Assembly: GCF_030067815.1 (NCBI RefSeq)
Contig: NZ_CP125968.1
Coordinates: 1,542,001-1,606,000, forward strand
Length of the DNA: 64,000 bases
Direction: 5' to 3'
Source: Sporosarcina thermotolerans
Lineage (GTDB): Bacteria > Bacillota > Bacilli > Bacillales_A > Planococcaceae
Under the pieces are notes generated by a model. That model was not told the origin of the DNA and searched no databases. It worked only from the letters and a program-made list of their open reading frames with translations. Shown piece after piece: positions 21,501-30,210 of the stretch (within the stretch, counting starts at the first letter, position 1; each line of letters begins with the position of its first letter). Position numbers and translations under genes: made by a program.

Positions 21501-22275
21501 CTAAATCTTTATCAAATTGCATGTTGGCTTCTTCTGCTATCTTATGTAATATGTTTACTAATGCGTCAGTATCAATAACAGTGAAGAACGATTTAATATC
21601 AAAAGTTATTATGTACAACTCTTCATCGGAAGTACCTAAAGAAGAATAGAATTCACATATTTGCCTTGGCCTTTTTAGGAACAATTTATAGTCTTCGAAG
21701 TATTGTCTGTATGTTTTAGAGTTTCCCCATGAAAATATTGCTATATCCTTTTCTTCTTGATCGGTGGTCCAATTGCAGTGTAAACGGTTTCCGTAGCTAT
21801 ATACATTCTTCTTCTGTGCCTTTAAAAAGTCTTGCTCTTCCGAAAACCCTTGAGCAGTTTCTATTAAATTCGCCATGGTCATCATCACTGCAGTGGAAAG
21901 AGTTTGGTCTCGTATAGAAACATGGGCTAAAGGTCTTAAATAGTCTGATTCATCCTTTTTTGAATCCTTATCTTTTATCTTCCACAATTCCTGGCTGTCT
22001 GAAGGCATTTTGACAAAATGCCATTCTTGGTTTTTGGGTGCAGGTATACATTTTAAAGGATGTGTCGTAAAGTCATCATTTAAAGAAGATCCCCACTCGC
22101 CTAGCAAACGTTCAATCTGAATGGTTGTTTTATCAAGCTCTAGAATATCGGCATACCAATTTGCTCTCCGAATATAAGAATTTGATTTTTTCCAAGCCTG
22201 AGACAATATCACCTTATCTGTAAGGAAATCAGCAGTAGGAGATAAATCAATATACTTTTGCATAATCATAGACAT
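18555..22275 (-). CDS. Reverse transcriptase-nitrilase, DRT type 1 (UG1-like)
   Basis: ATG 22275 follows AAAAGGGGTAAAAGAA. Two breaks (near 21359, AAA; near 20682, CCCC) are each healed by one added base, giving one chain of about 1240 aa. The RT part has FDIKSFFTVID (motif 3), LPQGLVASGFLSNAYL (motif 4) and YVDD at about 324-327. A helical middle follows, then a C-N hydrolase domain with the Glu/Lys/Cys set in IIFPELSIH (E1021), YQGKAN (K1083) and GAICYDATD (C1122). This architecture is that of the UG1 class RTs (DRT1) known as stand-alone phage-defence genes. No retron msr/msd and no maturase domain are present. It is convergent with brxL, so it is a separate unit of the same defence island. 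Confidence 0.88.
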
Positions 22276-22337
22276 TTCTTTTACCCCTTTTTGATAAAGA
22301 TTAAAAATAATAACTTGATTTAATACAATCATTTCCG

Positions 22338-22384
22338 GGTACCAGGTTCTCATTGAATTTCAAATTGTTTTAGAATCTGGTTCC
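22338..22384. repeat. 47-bp palindrome, copy 2
   Basis: Near-complete copy (GGGTACCAGGTTCTC … TTTTAGAATCTGGTTCC) with two arm mismatches, about 60 bp upstream of the RT gene start and about 50 bp from the toxin promoter. Confidence 0.85.
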
Positions 22385-22431
22385 CTAATTTTCATTTCGT
22401 TAGTAACTTAATGTTCTTATTAATCTTACTA

Positions 22432-22440
22432 TGGTAGAAT
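22432..22440 (+). promoter_or_regulatory. Extended -10 promoter of toxin locus 1
   Basis: TGGTAGAAT (TG-G-TAGAAT) is an extended -10 that recurs unchanged at three other places (30971-30979, 42275-42282 region, 52200-52208 region), always followed within 15 bases by a GCAAC-type 5' arm. Transcription should start near 22447. Confidence 0.75.
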
Positions 22441-22448
22441 GATTGTGT

Positions 22449-22730
22449 GCAACCGGATATTGTTAGGGTGGTTGGTTGTCTCTCTTCTTTCCTTTTCGGA
22501 AAGGAGGTGATAATCATGGAAACATTTCTTGAATTTCTACGAGAAGTCCTGAAGGGAGTGGTGCGTGCTATAAGCGCATATTTCTTTCGCATACACGTTT
22601 TCAGAACACAAGAAAACCACCCTACGCCGTAGCAAGCCAAAGGGTGGTTTTCGAAGAAAATAACTTAATTTGACAACCAACATCCTGACGGTTATGGTTG
22701 CGGGAGAAGTTGCTTGCACTTCTCTCTTTT
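22449..22730 (+). ncRNA. Type I toxin mRNA with end-to-end pairing, locus 1
   Basis: The predicted transcript begins with an arm at 22449-22480 (GCAACCGG … GGTTGGTTGTC). Its reverse complement is closely matched by 22672-22701 (GACAACCAAC … GGTTGC). Between them lie the toxin reading frame and an internal hairpin (22612-22652, GAAAACCACCC with GGGTGGTTTTC). A terminator stem GAGAAGT/ACTTCTC with T-run ends it at 22704-22730. Such 5'-3' long-range pairing holds several known type I toxin mRNAs inactive. An antisense RNA is expected but its promoter was not identified. Confidence 0.7.
22516..22632 (+). CDS. Small amphipathic toxin-like peptide, 38 aa
   Basis: ATG 22516 after the very strong AAGGAGGTGATAATC. 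The peptide METFLEFLREVLKGVVRAI… forms an amphipathic helix of alternating acidic/basic and hydrophobic faces with an aromatic patch (AYFFRIHVF). The stop lies inside the internal hairpin. A 29-residue paralogue is at 31054. The strong site buried in a folded mRNA, and the small hydrophobic product, fit a type I toxin. The family name is unknown to me. Confidence 0.7.
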   Translation: METFLEFLREVLKGVVRAISAYFFRIHVFRTQENHPTP

Positions 22731-22917
22731 ATTATATTCCTATTATACCTAAAATAAACCCTTAAGAGAAGTGAAAAGATTATAAATCATTTGAGTCCCA
22801 TGTTTTCGAATTATTCCAGAACCCGGCACCATTCACCATTTCAATACCAGAATCCCAGCAATTTTAAAATAATTCCATAACCGTGCACAACACATAGAAT
22901 TATATAATTGTGCGGCA

Positions 22918-22972
22918 CCTTTCTTTACCCTCACGCTCCATTAGTTCCCTAAAAGTACTAACTACATAATTT
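22918..22972 (-). pseudogene. Orphan 3' tip of threonine aldolase
   Basis: 22881-22969 closely repeats 23061-23150, the region covering the last codons and downstream sequence of the intact aldolase. The copy is cut at 22972 exactly where a 47-bp palindrome begins. It is therefore a tandem remnant left after loss of the intervening sequence. Confidence 0.7.
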
Positions 22973-22974
22973 TT

Positions 22975-23020
22975 GGTACCAGGTTCTTATTGAATTTCGA
23001 ATTGTTTAAGAACCTGGTAC
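22975..23020. repeat. 47-bp palindrome, copy 3
   Basis: GGTACCAGGTTCT…AAGAACCTGGTAC. It abuts the truncated aldolase tip on its left. Degenerate half-copies lie at about 22792-22829, 22845-22880 and 23035-23060, so this is a cluster of nested or decayed repeats. Confidence 0.85.
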
Positions 23021-23106
23021 TATTTTCAATTTAAATACCAGGTTCCCATCAATTTTATGTTCCACCACCGTGCACAACACAATATATAATTATGTGGCAT
23101 CTTTCC

Positions 23107-24152
23107 TTATCTTTTTCCCTCAAGTAGTTCCCTAAAAGTACTAACGACATAATCTATCTGATCATCTGAAATCAAATAATGGACAATTATCCGAATCTTT
23201 TTCGACCCTATCTTTTTCACTTTTATCCTTTTTTCTTTAAGATCATTAATTAGTTTATCGGCATCCATTTCACTTTGAAGTATAGTAACCGAGATAATAT
23301 TCGTTTGTACATCATTCAAATTAATGAAGAGCCCCTCTATGGAAGATAGCTTCTCCGCCAATTGTTTTGCCTTATCGTTGTCCTCTTTTAATCGATCAAT
23401 CATATTTTCCAAAGCGTAAATCCCGGGAGCTGCGATTATTCCGGCTTGTCTCATGCCGCCGCCAAGTCTTTGGCGGTTTATTTTTGCCTTTTCGATAAAT
23501 TCTTTTGTCCCTACAAGAATGGATCCTAATGGACAACCTAATCCTTTTGTGAGGCAAAATTGAGCGGCATCTACATACTTGCATAACACTGACGGTTGTA
23601 CTCCTAACTCTACTGAAGCGTTAAAAATTCTCGCTCCGTCAAGATACACAGGTAACCCGTATTGCTTCGCGACTTCTTGAATCTCTTTCATGTTTTCAAG
23701 GGTAACAATTTGTCCAAGGTTTAAGTTGTACGTATTTTCCAAAGAAATTAATGCTGTTTTAGCCCTTTGGATATCGCCCCTAAAAATAGAGGACTCTACA
23801 AGCTCGGGATCGAAATATCCATTCTCTACATGAATAGGCCTTGCTTGCACTTGTGATAACGCTGATATTGCGGCTCCTTCTAAATTGTAGATATGAGATT
23901 CGCTTCCAAGGATAATTTCCTGCCCCCTTGTTGAAAATCCCATTATCGCAATCTGATTTGCCATGGTGCCGGATAGGACGAGCATTGCGTCCTCCATGCC
24001 TAATAGGTCGGCGGCTTTTCTTTCTAATTCATTTACCGTAATATCTTCCCCATAATGTCGTCCCCAAGTGTAGCGTTTGCGATTGCCTCCATCATTTGGG
24101 GTTTCGGTAGGGTAACGGTATCACTTCGAAGATCAATTTCCTCAACGATCAT
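23107..24152 (-). CDS. ltaE: Low-specificity L-threonine aldolase, frame broken
   Basis: Start ATG 24152 ([16 protein letters not shown]). The frame breaks near 24055. Adding one T (GAC ATT TAT GGG GAA) joins LGDDI to [13 protein letters not shown], giving 348 aa, the family's length. This PLP enzyme of fold type I cleaves threonine to glycine and acetaldehyde. [13 protein letters not shown] is conserved, and the PLP-lysine lies in '[14 protein letters not shown]'. Its start overlaps the symporter stop in an ATGA, so the two are translationally coupled. A shortened second copy is at 31348-31778. Confidence 0.9.
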
Positions 24153-25353
24153 ACGGTTTCACTCTCGATGTCAGTTGAACTTGTAGATTCCTGACTTCCG
24201 TTTTTTTCCTTTCCGAAAAATCGGTTGATGATCATAAGGATTGAGCCGTCACCTGTAATATTTGTAGCTGTCCCGAAGCTATCTTGAATCATGAACAGCG
24301 CTAACATTAGGCCAATCGCTTCATCACCGAATCCAAGGGTGGACTGTAATATTCCGATTGCAGCCAAAGCAGATCCACCTGGCACACCTACAGCCCCAAC
24401 CTCAATTACACCAAGAATTAGAATGAAAGAGATGATCAGTCCGACTGGGGTAGCTCGCCACCTGTTAAGAGAGTTACTGTGATTGCACTTATAGTTAACG
24501 TCATTGCAGCGCCTGAAAGGTGAACGTTTGCTGTCAGTGGCATAACAAAATCTGCAATCTTTTTATTGATGAACGGAATTGTCCGTGCTTGTCTAAGGGA
24601 AACTGGCATTGTAACAGCACTCGACATTGTTCCAAATGCCGTGAAATAGGCAGGTAGCATTGCTTTAAAAACAACCAACGGATTCTGCTTGGAAATCATT
24701 CCTGCCAGCGTATACTCAATGATCAGCCAAATAACTTGCATGATTACAATTAAGACAAGCATTTTACCGAAGACCGAAATCGTTCCAAACAATGCACCCT
24801 TCGCAGCGATACCTGCAAAAATACAAGCAATAAAAATAGGGAGAACTGGAATGATGAATTTTTGAATGACACGCTCGACTACGTTTCTAAATTCAATTAC
24901 AGCACCAGAAAGGATTGGTGCTTTCCCCCATGTAGAAGCCATTCCGATAATAATCGCCAATACCAAAGCCGAAATAATGTTCATCAGTGGCGGGATATCG
25001 AGGGTGACAAAAGGTGCACCAATTGCAATGCTTTCAACGACCTGGCCAGCCTGTATAGCAAAATTCGGGATAATTAAATAGGCTGCCGCTGCAGCAAGTC
25101 CACAAGCTATTATCGTATCCAAATATGAAATCCCGATCGTGAAACTTAATAGCTTTCCAGCCTTTGTCTCAAATTCTGCAATACTTGCCGCAACAAACGC
25201 AAAAATGATTAAAGGAATAAAGAATTTAATGAGGTTACCCAATAGCATACTTCCGGTTTCCGTAAATCGGATCATCCAGTCAGGGCCAAAGATTCCTATC
25301 AAAATACCGATACCAAGACCAAGCAACAATTTCGGAATAAGACCAAACTTCAT
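24149..25353 (-). CDS. Dicarboxylate/amino acid:cation symporter, frame broken
   Basis: ATG 25353 after GGGGGAGAGTAT. Joining the two frames with one extra C in the CCCC at about 24448 ([16 protein letters not shown]) gives 401 aa with 8 or more membrane segments. The family motifs are [22 protein letters not shown] and [10 protein letters not shown]. This is the DAACS (SLC1/GltP-SstT) fold. Coupled to threonine aldolase by an ATGA overlap, it most likely imports threonine or serine for that enzyme; the substrate is inference. Confidence 0.88.
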
Positions 25354-25506
25354 ATACTCTCCCCCTATCTAATGTATGGTACTGCGTACAATAGACTATA
25401 TGCTTGGTTACTAAAGGACATGTATGCTTGCTTGAACATATGTTCTAATTGTGTTAAAATTTAGTCAATATATTAACGACTGCTATAAACATAAGGGGGA
25501 TTTTGT

Positions 25507-25731
25507 ATGGCAGACATTGAAAAGATAGTGAACATACCTTTGAGCAATACAAGCATGTAATTGAGTATGGTGAGGATTTTTGGTTTGCAAGGGATTTGCA
25601 AATTGTTCTTCGGTACAAAGAATGGAGAAACTTCATTAAAGTTATTGAAAAAGCAAAATCTGCTTGTAAAACCAGCGGTAATGGGGTTTTAGACCAACTT
25701 GTTGACGTCAACAAAATGGTACGTCTTGGAG
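25507..25731 (+). pseudogene. dinD: 5' fragment of dinD
   Basis: ATG 25507 with GGGGG upstream. After one added base near 25530 the frame reads EHTFEQYKHVIEYGEDFWFA, continuing through KEWRNFIKVIEKAKSAC to VDVNKMV. This is the conserved N-terminus of DNA-damage-inducible protein D. It stops at about residue 75 of roughly 280, where an AGAACCCGGTACC palindrome remnant (25731-25743) begins. A true truncation. Confidence 0.82.
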
Positions 25732-25741
25732 AACCCGGTAC

Positions 25742-25882
25742 CCTTTCCTTGAGAGTGGGGAGCACTTCCTTCACACCGGATTTCATGACAAATGCGGTCA
25801 TCCAGTAAATCGTGTCGACTTCAGCCGTTAGGCGCTTCAAATCAGCTAACAGATTCCGGGTCACCAGCCGCGGCTTAGTCAT
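25742..25882 (-). pseudogene. 5' fragment of PLD/DEAD helicase
   Basis: ATG 25882 begins MTKPRLVTRNLLADLKRL, followed by VDTIYWMTAFVMKSG and VLPTLKER. This is the N-terminal phospholipase-D-like part typical of large DEAD-box helicase/nuclease proteins. It runs into the same palindrome remnant that cuts dinD from the other side, so two genes are truncated face to face at one scar. The upstream NTP pyrophosphatase remnant ends 4 bases before its start. Confidence 0.65.
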
Positions 25883-25885
25883 CGT

Positions 25886-26149
25886 TCACTTCCACCATGT
25901 AATGCGCTCTTCAAATCCTCCACGTTTCGCCGCCATCTCCCCACGCACGGCTTCTAAATCCTTGACAGTCTTTTCGTGGAACTTCGCAGCCGCAAGTACC
26001 TCCAGCAAATCGGCCAGCTCCTCTACTGCCTCTTCCGGTTGACTTCTTCTATGTATTTCACGTCATCCAGTTATGTCACACACGTCTTCTCAATCCCGTT
26101 CGATGATTTGTGGGGTTAGGTCGCATACAAGTTTATTGTATATTGGCAT
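25886..26149 (-). pseudogene. MazG-like NTP pyrophosphohydrolase pseudogene
   Basis: ATG 26149 (after AAAGGAGAGACACC) reads MPIYNKLVCDLTPQIIERD. Then come stops and a frame change, then PEEAVEELADLLEVLAAA and MAAKRGGFEERI. These are the start and the metal-binding EELADLLE helix of the phosphoribosyl-ATP-pyrophosphohydrolase-like house-cleaning family. About 20 central residues are lost and there are two stops. This family commonly precedes PLD/DEAD helicases, as here. Confidence 0.7.
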
Positions 26150-26385
26150 GTGGTGTCTCTCCTTTTGTGTGTTCTCTTATTGTTTAACATAGTGGGGAAA
26201 TTGGAGGAGTTTGAATAATTACCAAATAAGTAATATTACTCATTTATATAGGATATATTACATGCGGTATGATACTATTGAATTAGTGGGAATAATGTGG
26301 AAAAAGTAGATTCAAATGGTTGCGTTGATTCAATGCTAGTTCCATTTTTAAAGCTTTAGGAAAACAAATTTAGGAGGTATGGGAG

Positions 26386-27093
26386 ATGAAAGAGCAGAAA
26401 AGAATGAAAAAACCTTTTTACAAGAAGTGGTGGGTTTGGATAATTGCAATTATCTTTGTCATAGCTATTACTACTGGCGGCGGCGAGGAGGATAAACTTG
26501 AATCAAATGCAAAAAAAGAAGAAGAGAAAGTAGCTGTTAGTGTAGGAGATAAGAAAGAAAAGCCGGAAGAAGAGAAGGTAGAAAAAGAGGAAGAACTGGA
26601 AGAGGCAGACGAAGTTTCAGAAGTCCAAGATGATGTTCCTAAAGAGTTTAAGTCAGCGTTAAGTAAAGCAGAGTCTTATGCTAAAACCATGAGCATGTCC
26701 AAAGACTCAATTTACGAGCAGTTGACTTCAGAATTTGGAGAGAAGTTTTCAGTGGAAGCTGCTCAATATGCAATGGATAATTTTGAGTATGATTGGAAAA
26801 GTAATGCATTAAAGAAAGCCGCAACTTATTCAAAAACAATGCATATGTCAAAGCAAGGGATTTATGACCAGCTTGCTTCAGAATATGGCGAAAAGTTTAC
26901 TGATGAAGAGGCCCAATTTGCAATCGATAACTTGATATCAGATTACAACAAAAATGCCTTAGAAAAAGCTAAGACATATCAAGATACGATGAATATGTCT
27001 CCTGAAGCTATAAGGGATCAACTGACTTCTCCATATGGGGAAAAATTCACTAAAGAAGAGGCTGACTATGCTATCGATAATTTGGATAAGTGA
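26386..27093 (+). CDS. Ltp-family surface protein
   Basis: 235 aa, ATG after TTTAGGAGGTATGGGAG. A basic N-terminus and one membrane helix (WWVWIIAIIFVIAITTGG) are followed by a strongly acidic/basic linker rich in E and K. Three copies of a roughly 48-residue repeat follow (A-x4-MxMS-x3-IYxQL-x-S-xx-GEKF-x3-A-xYAIDN). These repeats are the Ltp (host cell surface-exposed lipoprotein) domain. In Streptococcus phage TP-J34, Ltp blocks superinfection DNA injection. Here the anchor is a transmembrane helix, not a lipobox. A role in phage exclusion is possible but unproven. Confidence 0.85.
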   Translation: MKEQKRMKKPFYKKWWVWIIAIIFVIAITTGGGEEDKLESNAKKEEEKVAVSVGDKKEKPEEEKVEKEEELEEADEVSEVQDDVPKEFKSALSKAESYAKTMSMSKDSIYEQLTSEFGEKFSVEAAQYAMDNFEYDWKSNALKKAATYSKTMHMSKQGIYDQLASEYGEKFTDEEAQFAIDNLISDYNKNALEKAKTYQDTMNMSPEAIRDQLTSPYGEKFTKEEADYAIDNLDK

Positions 27094-27323
27094 TGGTTTT
27101 AGTAAAGATATAGCGCAGACTAATGGAATTTGGACAGTTCTTGAAAGAATTTCAAAAAAACAGGGTGAGAAACAAATAAAAAGGAACGGACGAGCTAAAC
27201 GCCGTCAGTTCCTTACGTAGAGTGTATTACGCGTGAACTAAGCGCCACGAGTAGATACATTCCTTATTTAACGTACCCTAATTATGAATGAATTATGTAT
27301 TTGTGTCAAGGGGGTAAGAATTT

Positions 27324-28149
27324 TTGGACAAACAATTTGAAAACTACACCGATTTGACTATATTTTTTGATGAAAGCGGAAAAACGAAAACTGATAAAAT
27401 CCAACTAATGGGTGGCCATCTTTGCCAAGTAGAATCTACTTTAGTAATCAATTTCTCTCTTTACATCGATTAAATGAATCCTACAGATACCACTGGTCTG
27501 AGTACAAAGGGGACTATAAGCAGAGGGAGGGTATTCTGCTGCTTTTCGATATCGCATCTTCCCTTGCGCCATTTGGACAGCTTAATATCATTCGTTATTC
27601 CCGACAGAACCTAATTATTCAAGAAAAAAAGTTTAGCACATTTGATCCAGATAAGAAGGGCAATGAGATAATGACGAATATGTTATGCACGAAATTACCT
27701 GAAAGAATCATGTATGGATTACTAAGGGGTATGACCCTTCAAGTCCAATCCGATCTACTTTATATATTGAACATGCAAATGAATATGTATCCTTAAATTT
27801 GGCAGAGAGTATGAAGTTACAATTAAATATTCATGCTCTTTATCGCGGCGAGCCATTCTACGTTCACGAATGTGGTTACAGGAAGAAAGGCGAAGAAATT
27901 GGGGTGGAACTTACTGATATTTTACTGGGAATTGTTAGAACCATCCTTGAAAATCCAGATTGCGAAAGCAGGAAGAAGAGAGAGCAAGTTAAATTAATAG
28001 TTGAATTGTTGAGGACGGAGAAACTTCAACCCTTCTTGAATCGATTAAGATTGTTTGAGTTGATGAGTTCAAGTGATTTACGAGAAATTGATATTAAAGC
28101 CAGCGTTAAAATGTTTATTGTGAAAAACTATGAGATCTACTTTGATTAA
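27324..28149 (+). CDS. DUF3800 protein, two frame breaks
   Basis: TTG 27324 (after AGGGGGTAAGAA) gives LTIFFDESGKTKT, the DxSG-type opening of DUF3800. One T added near 27423 gives GGHLLPSRIYFSN, and one base near 27755 gives IEHANEYVSLNLAESM, restoring 275 aa. The C-terminal GEEIGVELTDILLGIVR carries the second conserved acidic motif. DUF3800 proteins have a predicted RNase H-like fold and are common in mobile and defence regions. The biochemical role is unknown. Confidence 0.82.
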
Positions 28150-28181
28150 TACTCTGTATTTTAAAATAGAGTGCATTTGGT

Positions 28182-28226
28182 GTACCAGGTTTTCATTGAG
28201 TTTCGAATTATTTTAGTACCTGGCAC
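28182..28226. repeat. 47-bp palindrome, copy 4
   Basis: GTACCAGGTTTTC…TAGTACCTGGCAC, 33 bp after the DUF3800 stop. It could act as that gene's terminator in RNA. Confidence 0.85.
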
Positions 28227-28362
28227 ACTTCGTTTTTTAAGACCTATCTTTATACCTTTTATCGGTGCATCGCAATCACTTGGTTTGTAAGACGTGTATT
28301 CCGTATAAGTAGTTATTACCCTACATTTTTATTTTAATAAAAACCAGGCCGGAGGTGATGAA

Positions 28363-28935
28363 GTGGGGGTTTCCGTAGGCGACTTCTGCACTCTCTATAA
28401 ACAATGCAAAATATGCAATGAACTTAAACATAAGATGAAATTCCCATCAGGAGGCGGAAGAAAGAAAAGCGGCGGAAAAAGAAAGTCGTACTGCTATGAT
28501 TGCAAAGAGCGCAGGCATGAAAGGACTATTGAACCCCTTCAGACATATAGTTATGACACATCTGCGCTCGATGAAAGCAGTGACATCACGATCCGAGGTC
28601 GTGACTTGAATAATCGTAAATATAAAAGTGTCGTAAGCTATGAAAAAGCAAAGAGGTTAGTGGAAGAGGGCGCTGCGGGAATCTATCATAGTACGCTCAT
28701 TCATCATTTTTATCATAGAAGACTCCTAAAGTCGATTATTTTAGAACGTGATCAACTTACATGCCACTATTGTGGAAAGTATGGAGATACTATTGATCAT
28801 AAGCTGCCAAGGTCAAAAGGCGGGCTTAGCACGATTGCAAACTGCGTTTGTGCTTGTTTAACGTGTAATACTAAAAAAGGTGACATGGCGTATGAAAAAT
28901 ATATGGCAAAGATTAGATTTCAGGTACCAGGTTGA
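28363..28935 (+). CDS. HNH endonuclease, C-terminus altered by repeat
   Basis: GTG 28363 after GGAGGTGATGAA. The N-terminal half has two CxxC pairs (CKICNELK, CYDCKERR), the C-terminal half the HNH block LTCHYCGKYGDTIDHKLPRS, then NCVCACLTCNTKKG. The zinc-binding Cys pairs and catalytic His are present. The last four residues (QVPG) are encoded by a palindrome remnant (GGTACCAGGTT), so the natural C-terminus was replaced; the HNH domain itself is complete. Homing or restriction-type nuclease. Confidence 0.82.
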   Translation: MGVSVGDFCTLYKQCKICNELKHKMKFPSGGGRKKSGGKRKSYCYDCKERRHERTIEPLQTYSYDTSALDESSDITIRGRDLNNRKYKSVVSYEKAKRLVEEGAAGIYHSTLIHHFYHRRLLKSIILERDQLTCHYCGKYGDTIDHKLPRSKGGLSTIANCVCACLTCNTKKGDMAYEKYMAKIRFQVPG

Positions 28936-29072
28936 GCGACCGAGCAAAGTTGCAGCATATAGCGGGTGGGATTCCCGCCGGGTAAGAATTAGCCATTTGC
29001 CCGTAGCGAGTCTTGGAGGATGAGGGGTAACCTTCATCTTTAAGCGGGTGGACAAGGGAATACTCTTGAAAA
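28936..29072 (+). ncRNA. GC-rich structured segment, possible intron remnant
   Basis: A run of short stems: AGCGGGTGGGATTCCCGCC, GATGAGGGGTAACCTTCATC, and several GGGTAA/TTGCCC pairs. It is unusually G/C-rich for this region and has no reading frame. It starts directly at the truncated palindrome after the HNH gene and ends at the ribosome binding site of a small gene. The layout recalls the RNA part preceding group II intron reading frames, but no maturase follows. I cannot identify it. Confidence 0.3.
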
Positions 29073-29085
29073 GGTGAATGATAAA

Positions 29086-29265
29086 ATGTTACGAAAAGAC
29101 GACGAAAATTTTGAAGGTCAATTCCCTGACGGAGTATTTGCAATTCCGAAGGATAACGACGAGCCGCGTATTAAGGTTAGGGCCCTATTTAACTATTGTG
29201 AACAACGAGGAATAACTCCTGATCAACTATCATGTGAAGAGTTGGAGAAATTTATGGAAAAGTAA
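29086..29265 (+). CDS. Conserved small hypothetical protein, 59 aa
   Basis: ATG 29086 with AAAAGGTG 8-9 bases upstream. The sequence GVFAIPKDNDEPRIKVRAL then a helical YCEQRGITPDQLSCEELEKF looks like a genuine compact helix-loop-helix protein known from other Bacillales, function unknown. An in-frame GTG at 29074 overlaps the binding site and is unlikely. Confidence 0.55.
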   Translation: MLRKDDENFEGQFPDGVFAIPKDNDEPRIKVRALFNYCEQRGITPDQLSCEELEKFMEK

Positions 29266-29382
29266 GTAGATACTTGTAAAATGGGAAGCTGTGCGAAAAA
29301 ATATTTGCCAAATCACAAAAAAATGTATAAGTATTAAATGATAGGCGATTGGTGCAGCGTTTTCTTAGTTTGCAACATTTCA

Positions 29383-29429
29383 CGTACCAGGTTCTCATTG
29401 AATTTCGAATTGTTTTAGAACCTGGTACC
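29383..29429. repeat. 47-bp palindrome, copy 5
   Basis: One of the most complete copies, starting GTACCAGGTTCTCATTG and ending in AGAACCTGGTACC. It lies immediately upstream of a headless toxin-mRNA 3' region (29487-29610). Confidence 0.9.
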
Positions 29430-29486
29430 TCGCACGTTTACACTCGCAGCATTGATTGTAGCTATATTGTCGTTTAACCCATAAAA

Positions 29487-29610
29487 AATAATCCATCCTT
29501 GAGTGTCTAGCTCGCATAGGATGGATTATTTCACCTCGGGCTGATCCCCCTTGAAGGGAACCTGCTATTACAGACCGCTTAATGTTCACAGCATTAGGCG
29601 GTCCTTTTTA
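29487..29610 (+). ncRNA. Headless 3' half of a type I toxin mRNA
   Basis: Hairpin AAATAATCCATCC / GGATGGATTATTT (29487-29531) is followed by a linker (CTGATCCCC…GGAACCTGCTATT) and a terminator stem GACCGC…GCGGTC plus T-run (29573-29610). The order internal hairpin, anti-5' arm, terminator is the same as in the intact loci at 22.5, 31.0 and 42.3 kb. The 5' arm and peptide gene are missing, and a palindrome lies where they should be. A second such half is at 51126-51250. Confidence 0.5.
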
Positions 29611-29664
29611 GATTGGTTATTGAAACCAATTATATGCCTGTTATCTTTAGTATAGAGATATTTC

Positions 29665-30164
29665 TTGGTCTTTACAACCAATTCCCTTTCCAAACAATTC
29701 ACTTATTTACATAACCACTTCAACCGTTTTAATCCATTTAAAGTTCTGCAAGTAGATAATTATGAAATCCGACATTCCAATGTATTGGCGTGGTTGATGG
29801 ATCCGGGCCAGAATCATGATTTGGGTTCATATTTCATTAAGAAGCTTATGGCAAAAGTTTTTGTCAATCCTGCTAATTATGAGGATGAAGACAAGATTGC
29901 TAATTATGATGTACTTCAACTGAGCCGTCATTCTTACCATGACCTTGTTGTATTTAAAGAGTTGGCGACATCTAATCGGAAGCGAATCGATTTATTAGCT
30001 GTTTCCCACTTGCATCAAGTGGCGGTTTTGATTGAAAACAAGTTTTGGTCCACCGAATCTGAAGGGCAGCTTGAAGAATACATCGAGTTTGTTCGAACGG
30101 CTTATGCTGGATATAAAATCATCCCGGTGTTTTTGACATTGCAGGATGAGGAGCCTAATTTCGA
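29665..30164 (+). pseudogene. PD-(D/E)XK nuclease, C-terminus lost
   Basis: The frame from TTG 29665 covers EIRHSNVLAWLMDP, then the nuclease core RIDLLAV with VAVLIENKFWSTESEGQLEEY (D…ExK then Q), typical of the PD-(D/E)XK family used as 'PDDEXK_4'. It ends inside a palindrome at 30165 and about half of the protein is missing. The first 15 codons overlap the tail of the toxin-like RNA and may not be original. Likely non-functional. Confidence 0.78.
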
Positions 30165-30210
30165 GTACCAGGTTCTCATTGAATTTTGAATTGTTTTAAA
30201 ACATGGTACC
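30165..30210. repeat. 47-bp palindrome, copy 6
   Basis: GTACCAGGTTCTCATTG…AAAACATGGTACC. It separates a nuclease that has lost its end from a NERD-type gene that has lost its start; both are in the same orientation. Confidence 0.9.

Noticed and set aside
20660..22275. Retron or group II intron reverse transcriptase
   Set aside because: No msr/msd-like inverted structure next to it, no maturase or HNH domain, and the frame continues into a nitrilase domain, which fits UG1/DRT1.
23107..24152. Threonine aldolase as a pseudogene without N-terminus
   Set aside because: The first 33 residues are encoded upstream in another frame and one added T joins them; only the second copy at 31348 is truly truncated.
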